This document shows, piece after piece, positions 31,216-40,105 of a DNA stretch of 64,000 bases. Position 1 is the first letter of the stretch. Each line of letters starts with the position of its first letter. The stretch is from Ampelomyces quisqualis (Eukaryota; Ascomycota; Dothideomycetes; Pleosporales; Phaeosphaeriaceae): positions 2,666,001-2,730,000 of the forward strand of contig JAGTXZ010000010.1 in the NCBI GenBank assembly GCA_018398575.1, written 5' to 3'. The notes below the pieces were generated by a model. It did not search any database, was not told the DNA's origin, and saw nothing but the letters and a program-made list of their open reading frames with translations. The position numbers and the translations under genes are program-made.

Positions 31216-31734
31216 AAAGAGTCTAGCATTTAATTAAGCCTTAATATACTTTGTAACTACAGCTAGCAAGACCTAACTCTTCTTGTCTTCTTAGTACTGC
31301 TGTAGCGCAATCTTGTTAACTAGAACGTCTACTTTTACTTTTAGAATCTTAGTAGTAATTGCTATGTTAACTAGGCTGCCTGTAGGTAAGGTTAAGTTTA
31401 AGTAGAAGCAGAGACGCCTTAACTATACAAGAACTACAAAATATAAGCAACTAATAGTTATATATTAAGTAACGTTAGCTTACCTTATTAAAGAGCCTGC
31501 TGCTCTAACACTACTGTTGCGTTTACTTAACACAGCGTACCTACTTAAGTAGGTAAAGTAGCATAATTTAAATACATACTTATACAAATGTTACTTTAGG
31601 TATTTTTTTTGGCGTTAGACGTAGCTTCTGTTTGAATCTAAGACAGATTAAAGACTAGAATACCTTTTTTTTAGCAAAAGTTATGCAACTACTATACTGT
31701 TAACAAACAAACCTAGCTAATTTTAAGCACGCTA

Positions 31735-31830
31735 GGCAACTCTAGGGCTTACTACAGCCTAGGCAGGTAATACAGGTGTAACTCTAGAGCTAATAATTAA
31801 GCAGGCGTAACTCTAGGACTAATAATAGAA
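31735..31830 (+). repeat. AACTCTAGG iteron cluster 4
   Basis: Three spaced units (AACTCTAGGGC, AACTCTAGAGC, AACTCTAGGAC), two of them preceded by CAGGCGT or CAGGTGT. Confidence 0.75.
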
Positions 31831-31835
31831 CAGGC

Positions 31836-32510
31836 GTATTAAGAGAAGTTAACAACCTCTACACCTGCTGTTAGGTCTAAGGTAGCTAGATCTAAGCTAG
31901 TTGTATTAATAGCGTTAAACCTGCTATATACTAGAGCAGCAAACAATTTAATATCTATAAAGCTATTAAAATTGTATAGAGCCTTGTTTGCGTTAAGGGC
32001 ACCTAGGATACTAGGCAGCGTTAACAATTACTGCACGCGATTAAGATTAAACTGCATAACCTAGTCTTCTAATACGCTTATGCCTATATGTATAATGTTA
32101 TAAGAGTTAAACTATTTTGCTAGTCTAGACGTTTAGACCTATAAGAATACACAGTTACTTTAATACAAGTTTTAGGCAAGGAAGAACATGTTAGGAATTG
32201 CAGCAGCAGACGTATAGGCTCTTAACATAGCCTTTCTATACATATCTTTAAACTAATTGCAAACGCTCTAGATCTAAGTATTACACAGCGCTGTACGCTT
32301 AAATACAAGCTTAATATTGTAAGTTAAGTTCTTAAAGTTACAAAGATTAAGTTTGCAGCAGTTGTTAAGATGCTCTAACGCAAGGTTAATTAGCTTAAAA
32401 GTATCTGCTCTTCTAAGCTAGTTAACTAACCTAGAAGCTAGAATAGCTTACTACAACTTCTTAGTGCTAGCATCTAACAAGAGGTAGTAATACTGTAACA
32501 TCTCTTAGCT
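31836..32510 (-). pseudogene. Decayed unknown protein gene within the 12-kb element
   Basis: Reading the minus strand from about 32510 to 31836 in one frame gives protein-like text with only a few TAG/TAA stops, such as ADTFKLINLALEHLNN and ILGALNANKALYNFNSFIDI; the last 62 codons are fully open. Stops again sit where Gln or Trp would be expected. No family recognised. Confidence 0.4.
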
Positions 32511-33999
32511 GTAGTTGTGTTAAGACGCGCTATAGAAGACTACAATTAAGAGATCTACTATTTGTTAGAGCAAACTAATATTACTACGCTTAACTACTTG
32601 CTAGATAGTAAAAAATAGCTTAACCTCTTGTAACATGCAACATATTGTCTAGAAGTTAACGTCTATAGTAGTACTATTGTTGTCCTAAGTAGCGCAAGTA
32701 AACACAACACGCTACAAATTATCTACTATCTCTAAGAACTCTATAGGTTAAAGGCTACTAATAACAGCATCTATCTTGTTCTTGCAGCTAGTCTTATTGC
32801 ACCTAGTAGAGAGAAGCTTGCGTCTCTATAGAGTATTATAGAATATAGCAGCTATATAAGACGTGTAGCCCTAGACAATAATAGGCTCTATTATATAGTA
32901 CTTAACGTTATTCTAGAACCCTACAGTGTAGTTCTACAACTAAGTATTACTAGTAAGCGTGTGTAACGTAGACTTTCTGTTACTAGCAGCAAAATAGGTT
33001 TAGATAATAGTAAACATAAGGTTTATCTAGATATAGAACTAGGCTAGTACTCTAAGCATCTATTATTACTTATTATAACTAAGCCTAGTATAAGCCTGCT
33101 CTTACTAGACTGCTTGTATATTCTAGGCTGTAAGCTAGTTGCTATAAATAAGAAACAATCTCTTGCTAAAGTTATTCTATTAACTAAGACTACTAGCTAC
33201 CTTTAACCTAAGTTAGGTCTTATAGATGTTGTTATAGATAGCATAAGTACCCTTAATAGTACTCTTATCTACAGTAATACTAGTAAACTGCTAATACTCT
33301 AACTTCTGTGCTAGTAATTACTTAAGTGTTAGAAATAATAGGTAGCTATTGTTACTGTTAAAGACGCGCTCTACAGCAGATAGATAAAGCTACTTAATAG
33401 CGTTAGTAATAAAACTCTATGTAATATTAGACCTAATCTTGTTTAAATTAATAACGCTAGGCAAGCAAAGGATGTCCTTAAGGCAAAGCAGCACAGTATA
33501 ATTATACATGTCTTAGGTTAGCCTACTCTTAGGTATGTCTCTAGACATAACATATATAGTGTTTGTGTACAACTTCTATTAACTTGTGTAGCCTACCTTC
33601 TTGTACTATTTGCAATCTACAAAATTAATATTGTTATACGCTACTATAGTACGCTAGTTATACGCATAAGCTTTTAACTAAGCCTAATTATCTAAAGTTA
33701 GCTATAGAGCTGCTAAGAGGCCCTAGAGTTATACAGAGACCTACAGAGCTTGCAACAATTGGCTCTAAAGTAACCTAGAGTTATATAAAGACCTACAGGT
33801 ATAGAGCTAAAAGGCCTAGAAGTTGTAGAAAGAGGCAGATATACGCACCTTAGTATACGTAGCAACTCTAGCTATAGTTATATTTGCGTAATAGTAGCTA
33901 TAACAAAGCCTAAGCCTAGAAAGTGTCTTAATAACCTAATAAGGCACACTTAAGCTAACAAGGTAGACATTAAGACATAATAATATTATAAAAGATAAT
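32511..33999. other. Decayed AT-rich DNA with AACTCTAGG cluster 5
   Basis: No identifiable coding. Inverted iterons (CCCTAGAGTTAT, ACCTAGAGTTAT) with CAGAGACCTACAG / AAGACCTACAG partners lie at 33718-33795. Confidence 0.4.
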
Positions 34000-34990
34000 A
34001 TTCTTGCCTACAAGTAACACACTATGCTAGTAATAGCAAATAACTTCTAGTTCTCTACCTCTTATCTGTTGTAGGTAAGATACAATATACGCGCCTTCTA
34101 GAAGTACTTAAGTACTATATGTAGGAGTTTAAACTAAGTAGGCGCTGTAGCCTGTACAACGCAGAACCTAGACTTAAAGTTAATTGCGTCTAGATGCATA
34201 TCTACAGTAAACTACCTAAATAGTAGCAAGCAGACTAATAAGTTAAGCTTCTTTGCATATATAGAGGTAACGTTAACGCCTAGAGTTATATCTGCTATAG
34301 CGTCCTTTACAGCGTTGCTGCCTATAACACGTCTAAAGATCCTGCAGCGCGTCTAGACACTCTAGTACTGTTAGTAACTAATCCTAACGTTGCAGCTATC
34401 TACTCTAACCTAAGCTTTAACTAGCTTTTTAAACGTCTATTATATGTCCTGCAGCGTTACTACTACAGCCTAGAGTTTGCAGGCCTAGTTAAGATAATCT
34501 TAGCCTCTATTAAGACAGCTATTATTAATAGTACTACTATTACTATCTAGTGTGTTAGCGTCCTTATTACTGCTATTCTCTTTAGGCAGCGCTATAACTA
34601 TATTGTTGCTATTGCTATAATCTAGTGCCTGTACTAGTAACAACAGCGTAGGTATTAATAATAACAGTAGAGAGGTTAGTAGATAGGCTAGGTACGCTAA
34701 AGGTAGGTTAGTTTAAATAAGTGTTAGTATAAGTCCTAACGCGCTAAAGAGACTCTGTAGTAGCAACGTTAACAGCGCATTTAACAAGCTGTCTATTTTA
34801 ATATTAAATAGATAATGTAGAACAGAGCTAAGACCTTTAAATAGTAGTAGTCTTAAGAATATTAGGCGTTGTAGCAAAGGTAATGTATTGCGTTGCGTTT
34901 AGAGTACTGCCTTACTAAGATTAAGATAGTTTCCTACTAAACGCTAAACAAGACTTCCTTAGACGCTCTAGCAAGCTTAAGCCCCTAGGC
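34000..34990 (+). pseudogene. Decayed unknown coding region within the 12-kb element
   Basis: Near 34310-34500 one plus-strand frame reads as continuous protein-like text, for example ARLDTLVLLVTNPNVAAI and YSLEFAGLVKIILASIKTAI, then becomes dense in TAG/TAA where Gln/Arg-rich sequence seems to have been. No family recognised. Confidence 0.35.
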
Positions 34991-34999
34991 AAAATAATT

Positions 35000-35088
35000 A
35001 GCGCAAAAACTCTAAAGTAGGGCCCTAGAGTTATTGTTGTGGGTCTTGAGTTATTGATTGGCCCTGGAGTTCTGGAGTTTTTTAGCGC
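35000..35088 (-). repeat. Right inverted end of the 12.1-kb element
   Basis: The reverse complement reads GCGCTAAAAAACTCCAG, AACTCCAGGGCCAATCAA, AACTCAAGACCC, then AACTCTAGGGCCC. The outer ~50 bp keep CCAGG; the inner copy near 35020 is already CTAGG. Confidence 0.7.
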
Positions 35089-35196
35089 TGGAGATCATTT
35101 TGCTAGCGGGGGTCAAAGCGAGCCAGAGGGTCTGAGATACTGAGATAAGTCCACATACACCTTCTGCCAAAACCCGTGCACCTTTGACTACCCGCC

Positions 35197-36176
35197 ATGG
35201 AGACGGCAAGACAGGCAGCGTCAGATGCTGCCAACGCCACCAAAGAAGTCGAAAAGAAAATCGAGTCAAAATTAACCTACCTCTGGCACGAAATCCACCC
35301 CTGGCAACAAGACAACCACTACATCCACTCCGGCTACCGCCCCGCCACAAATTCTTACCTCAAATCCTACTCGTCTCTTTTCTACCTCCACAACGAATCC
35401 GTAAACATCTACACCCACCTCCTCGGCTCCCTTGCTTTCCTCCTCGCCTCGCTCATCCTGTACGCCCAGCTATCCCCGCGCTACGAAACGGCCTCCCGCG
35501 AGGATGTGTGGGCGTTTAGCTGTTTCTTCGGCGGCGCCATAGCATGCCTGGGAATGAGCGCAACGTTCCATACGATCAGCAATCACAGCCATGCAGTGGC
35601 GATGTGGGGAAACCAACTCGACTACGCGGGCATTGTGTTTCTCATCTGGGGAAGTTTTGTGCCCGTGCTGTATTATGCGTTCCAAAGTGAGCCGCGGTTG
35701 ACCAACATGTATTGGACCATGGTACGCCCTTCAACTTCACACATGAGTGAGTCGGATGGCTCATGATAGAGCAGATTACTACGCTAGCCGCATGCACGGC
35801 CGCCGTATCCATGCATGGTAAATTTCGCACTTCGGCGTTGCGCCCGTTTCGCGCGCTCATGTTTGTCCTCATGGGCTTGTCGGCTGTGGTTCCAATGTTC
35901 CATGGCATCAAGGTCTATGGTCTCGCACATATGCGTCAAGCCGCGAGTCTGGACTGGGTGGTTGCCCAGGGTGCTTTGTACATTGCTGGCGCGGCCATCT
36001 ACGCTGCCAGGGTGCCGGAGAAGTGGAGTCCTGGCAAGTACGATATCTGGGGTTCCAGTCATCAGGTCTTCCATGTCTTGGTGGTCATGGCGGCTACCAC
36101 GCATCTTGTGGGGCTGGTCAAGGCGTTTGATCACGAGCATAGTAGAAGAGGCGGTGTAGCTGCAGGAACTTGTTAG
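35197..36176 (+). CDS. PAQR / Izh (adiponectin-receptor, hemolysin-III-like) seven-helix membrane protein
   Basis: Exons 35197..35721 and 35775..36176, with a 53-nt intron (GTACGC donor, GCAG acceptor), giving 308 aa. The splice restores ..NMYWTM|ITTLAACTAA.. . N-terminal family motif: HPWQQDNHYIHSGYRP and SLFYLHNESVNIYTHLLG. The conserved His set of the zinc site is present: SATFHTISNHS near residue 127 and GSSHQVFHVLVV plus a following TTH near the C terminus. Seven hydrophobic helices are visible. Fungal PAQR proteins (Izh1-4) affect zinc homeostasis and sterol or stress signalling and are linked to ceramidase-type activity. The ATG lies only about 110 bp from the RIP-mutated 12-kb element, yet the frame is intact. 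Confidence 0.9.
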
Positions 36177-36709
36177 AGTACATAGTTCATGATCAAGGGG
36201 TTGCAGCCTCTCTGCTACAATATCAGCTCCAAGTCTCATGCCATCCAGCCAGCGTCAAGCGATGCGATGATGAGACGCACGAGCTTAGTCTCCGTCAGTG
36301 GGACGGGTGGACGGGCACACGGGTAGTTCATGTCGCGCTCCGGATATAGCTCAGCTAGTGGCTCGCACAGGCCAGCGATGACGCATTGGTCCGATCGCGT
36401 CAGCCACTTTCCCCCATGTTTTACAGGGCTGGGCCCGATGAGCCAATGAGACGCCATGTCCTGCAGCTTCCGCGCCTGAGCTCACTCGAATCCAGCTTCC
36501 AGTGACCCTCGACCTCCAACCCCCTTCCCTTCCATCATCCATCATCCATCTCATCAGTTTACGCGCCTCTTTCTGAAGCTCTTGCGCATCGTCTCCACGC
36601 TCAGGCGCATCAATCGATCTGTTACCCCACACTTTGCGACGCGACAACTGTTGTGCAGCATCACGTCATCTTTCCTCCAATCGCAATTGCTCCCTGAACT
36701 TCGCGCAAT
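36177..36709. other. Intergenic, promoter side of the TUDOR-domain gene
   Basis: About 530 bp with CCATCATCCATCATCCATC pyrimidine-rich repeats near 36527-36552. No gene seen. Confidence 0.4.
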
Positions 36710-37553
36710 ATGACCGATTCCGAAATCCAGAAGGGAGACGAAGGTGAGTGCCAGCGGCTGTTTTCGTCCTGTTGAGCTCTAGCACATATGCGCGCGAAGT
36801 GAAAGCCGAGCGCGCAGTTCACGTGAAATCGGCGTATGCACGCGCGCAAACTGCGCAACGTCGGCATTTTCTCGGAGATGCAGTATCAGACGCTGACTCT
36901 GTGCGCCTTCAGTCTCATGGAGCTGGGGCAGTGGTCAACCAGGCGGCAAGGTCGCCGAGGTCAAGGAACAGGGCGAAATCGCAATTGAATCGAAGCGCGG
37001 CAACACGATCAAGAAGAACGCGTCTCCCGAAAACCCCGCCGTGCATGTGGAGCGCTCCGGCAACGATGTCGTCAAGCGCGCCAGCGAGCTTGAGATTGAA
37101 GAAAAGGCCAGTGGCTCTAATGGCCAACAATCCAACGGCGAATCGAACAAGAAAGACGACAAGCCGGTGGATGGAGATGAGAAGGACGCGCCCTCCTCTG
37201 AAGAGAAGAAGGAGGAGCCCAAACAGAACGGTGAAGCCAAGGCAGACAGCTCGAAGGACGACGCAGAAGACGATGCAGCCAGCGAGGACAAGGACGATGA
37301 GTCGAAGACTGGCGACAAGCGCAAGGCCGACGAGACTCCCTCCGAAAAGACCAATGGCGCAAAGGACGAGCCAGCTGCCAAGAAGTCCAAGCATAATGAC
37401 GCCAACGGCGAGTCCGAGACCAAACCGAAGAAGGCCGGTCGCCCCAAAGCCAGCGAGGCAAAGGAAAAGAAAGAGCCCGCTAAGAAGAAGCAGCCAAAGC
37501 AGGCTGCTACTGCCGACGGTCAGCCCAGGCGAAGTGGCCGAAACAAGGCTTAG
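36710..37553 (+). CDS. Hypervirulence-associated TUDOR-domain (HVA1-type) protein
   Basis: Exons 36710..36743 and 36913..37553, with a 169-nt intron (GTGAGT donor, TTCAG acceptor), giving 224 aa. The first exon encodes only MTDSEIQKGDE plus one base. Splicing gives VSWSWGSGQPGGKVAEV then ESKRGNTIKKNASPENPAVH and RSGNDVVKRASEL, the full hypervirulence-associated TUDOR domain (residues about 12-77). The tail is highly charged low-complexity Lys/Glu/Asp/Ser, with an AT-hook-like KKAGRPKAS and the basic end QPRRSGRNKA, which suggests a nuclear, DNA- or chromatin-associated protein. The domain was named from a Cryptococcus study; the role in this organism is not known. Confidence in the domain is high. 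Confidence 0.87.
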
Positions 37554-38435
37554 AGCAGGGCTTATCGGTGTGTGCAGCGTACGACCTGTGCTGTCAAGGC
37601 ATAGTGTGGTAGTGCCACTGAAAGAATGTCATAGCACGAATGGGTTGCTGTGAAACGGAACGGATTTTCGGTAAGCACATACGGGACACGACTAGATGAC
37701 GGTTAAGGATAGGATGATCTTGGTCGGTGGCGCACAACGGGTCTGGTATTCTTTTCGTGCTTTCGTTTGGGGTTCGATCATTATATGAGAATAATTCTAG
37801 TTGCTGTAAAAGTATCGTTCCCTATGTCGCGGCCAAAAAAAGGGAGAAGCTATTGCTGCTCATGCGCTTCTACGTAGTTGTAATGCAATGTCATTAAGCG
37901 CAGTGTCTTCCATAGTGATCTGGGGACATGTCAGCAGTCGTCATGAGGGTTGGACAGTACGAGTGAGCGCTGGTGGTCGAGAATTCAGATTGAAGGCGAT
38001 CATTCAATGAGGCGTGCCTCTCCGATCCGTCTTGAAACTTGTGATTGAAAGAATCATCATCTCAGGGGTTGAGTGGGCAGAATCTATCGCAGAAGCACTT
38101 ACCAAGAGTACCATAACGTAGATTGTCCTGTTGTGTCTCTACACTGTCCTACTGCGATGCAATGCAGTTGAGCGTGAGTGGGTCGAAAGAGTTTGAGAGC
38201 GCTTTCCACTTGAAGCCTTGAGGCTTGGCAGAGGAGCATGGACCACCAGTGCCCATCTCAACTTGTGGACCTGTTAGCGTCACTATCTCTTCCCGACATC
38301 CCTTTTTGTGATGCCTTGTTACGAGCTGCGTTTTTGTTTTCGATCGAAGACTTCGAGATCTAGCGCTACCGCATGGTCAGCCTCTTCTGCCTGGAACTCA
38401 CTCTGTGACTTGGGACACGTCATGCTAGCATTTAC
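37554..38435. other. Intergenic, no gene recognised
   Basis: About 0.9 kb downstream of the TUDOR-domain gene. No motif or repeat worth naming. Confidence 0.35.
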
Positions 38436-38859
38436 CTAGCCAAAACATCCAGTAGCAATCTCCCATGTCTCCTTTGCCGACTCGGTAAGGGGAACCCGCT
38501 TCCAAAATCTTCGTGGCAGTTTCGATCTGCCCCTCAACCTCATCAGAGTTGCAGAGAAAACTTCCAGAACCAGGACTGGGGGGCAGGTCAGTACCAACCG
38601 TCCAAATACATATTCCCTCACGTCGTTATAGAACCATTTCGTCTTGTTCGGTGTGTACGTTTGACTTGCCATTACATGCATGTGGCGTAAGAAGCAGGCC
38701 AATGTACCAGCTTCCCGGACCTTTCCTTGGCTCATCCTCACTGCGTGAGGCTCGCTGTGTACCTAGCAAGAGAATGCGCATGTCTGGAAAATGCAGCTTG
38801 GCAGCGCCCTCACTCAGGCACGCAACGAATATCCAGCGTAAGTTGGTGGCATCAGCCAA
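38436..38859 (-). pseudogene. Possible frameshifted fungal gene, unassigned
   Basis: Two overlapping minus-strand frames (38859..38626 and 38741..38436) read like two halves of one protein. The upstream one has PGSWYIGLLLTPHACNGKS; the downstream one has NDVREYVFGRLVLTCPPVLVLEV. The text vaguely resembles small fungal proteins of the DUF6914 kind, but I cannot support the name. Could be chance. Confidence 0.2.
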
Positions 38860-38939
38860 CCTGCCATTTCATAGTCCCGGAATGATGCTGAAACTTCTGT
38901 TTCATGCTTCTCATCCCCGTTGCTGCCTGAAGTGCCTTC

Positions 38940-39600
38940 TAGCTTCGGCTCGCAACCAGCAACGAGTCAAAGAGTTGTACGAGGTGGTTCGTCTGTGTAG
39001 CTGCGTTGGACTCACTGGATACGGTGTTGGTCCTGAGCCGCTTCATCAGGCTTTCGCCGTGTCGACTCAACTATTCGGTCTGCCCTTTGCCGAAAAGATG
39101 AAGGCCTCACACCAGTCGGTCACACACCACATTGAGATTACTCAGGCCGACATAAGGAGCGCGGTGTTTTCAATACGGTCAATGAGACCGAAGACGAAGG
39201 TCTGAAACAGCAATTTACCTCCACAGCCGACTACAAGGAGAGCTACGAGATTGGCAGTGAACAGAAAAGTGTGCAGTACAACTTCTGACTTCCACAGTAT
39301 ACACTGACAGAATTTAACGAGATTATTACTGGCCTTTTCTGAGAGCTCAACAATATGGCACAACTCATTCTCCAGCCCTCATCAGGTCCCTCAATCTCCC
39401 GGGTACAAAGGCGAACATCATCCGCGCACTCATAATGGCCACGATAATCAACTGCGTTTGCTGCACTACCCACTCATCACTGATGCCATGATCGATCACG
39501 AGAATATAGGTCGCGTGGGAGCTCATACCGATTGCGATTGGAGATATTTTGATACTCTGGAGTCTGTATCGATCCCTCGGCGCTAATCACAATTATTCCA
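38940..39600 (+). pseudogene. 2-oxoglutarate/Fe(II) oxygenase (isopenicillin-N-synthase-like), decayed
   Basis: An N-terminal DIOX_N-like stretch is readable near 38965-39120, with CVGLTGYGVGPEPLHQAF and LFGLPFAEKMKASH. After a frame change at about 39175, TADYKESYEIGSEQKS appears, then TLTEFNEIITGLF with stops between. After another shift, NIGRVGAHTDCDWRYFD near 39505-39560 matches the H-x-D iron-binding region of the family. Several stops and shifts break it, so it is a pseudogene. The enzyme family oxidises small molecules in secondary metabolism or plant-hormone-like pathways. The original substrate cannot be told. Confidence 0.6.
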
Positions 39601-40105
39601 GTACTTCCACCGTCCTATCTCAGGACGAGAACCTTGGCCTCGGATTTGGAGACTAGGCCTCGGGCGAATTTATCTCTGCTCTTGTTCCAGCGTATAGCCA
39701 ACAGTGAGTGGGTTGATTGCCATGCTCATCACGTATTAGCATTCCTGTACATATACTAGTCTTCTTTTTCTCTGCTCCCAGACATTAACCCTCACGTGAC
39801 CCTTCTGGTCTGCATCGCTTTAGTGTATCAAGTAATACTAATGGTCAGCTAATACATTTTTTTGTATCTAAGATTAAGTTTGCTAGATCGTGATCAATAG
39901 TGACGCAAGTCAAGACATGTTTACACCTTTCTTTGCGCAAGTTTGTCTGTTATGGCTGGCAAGTTGGTGCTTTGAGCTTATTATCCATTAGGTAGGTACC
40001 TAGTAGTACGGTACGGTACCATGGTAGTGGGGTAAATACCCCACCATCTCCACTCCAGCATGGCAAGACAACGCAGCGTGACGATGCGTCTAGCGAAAGA
40101 ATACC
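39601..40105. other. Intergenic upstream of HET gene, with a palindrome
   Basis: AT-rich spacer. At 40021-40049 an imperfect palindrome (GGTAGTGGGGTA / TACCCCACCAT) lies about 60 bp before the start codon, just after repeated GTACGGTACGGTACC. Confidence 0.45.

Larger units (their letters stand above)
22966..35088. mobile_element. 12.1-kb RIP-degraded element with inverted ends, helicase and iteron clusters
   Basis: The left end (22966 on) begins GCGCTAGAGAACTCCAG. The right end, read as reverse complement from 35088, begins GCGCTAAAAAACTCCAG. The match continues through further AACTCCAG and GCCAA units, so these are inverted termini about 45 bp long. Between them the DNA is strongly AT-rich and stop-ridden. 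It contains a RecQ-type helicase pseudogene (about 24110-26060, plus strand), decayed minus-strand frames near 28834-29106 and 31839-32510, decayed plus-strand coding near 34000-34990, several tandem repeats, and clusters of an AACTCYAGG unit in both orientations. GCGCT stands in direct orientation at both edges and could be a 5-bp target duplication, but it is palindromic-like and so ambiguous. Confidence 0.65.

Noticed and set aside
23130..34990. AT-rich block as an inserted mitochondrial segment (lack of TGA stops, high AT)
   Set aside because: No mitochondrial gene is readable. TGA is missing because TCA/CCA and their complements TGA/TGG are both lost, which fits RIP, and the readable genes are a helicase and unknown frames with TAG/TAA at Gln/Trp sites.
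36748..37653. 301-codon plus-strand open frame overlapping the TUDOR-domain gene
   Set aside because: Wrong frame relative to the conserved TUDOR domain; Arg/Thr/Pro-rich shadow of Lys/Glu low-complexity coding.
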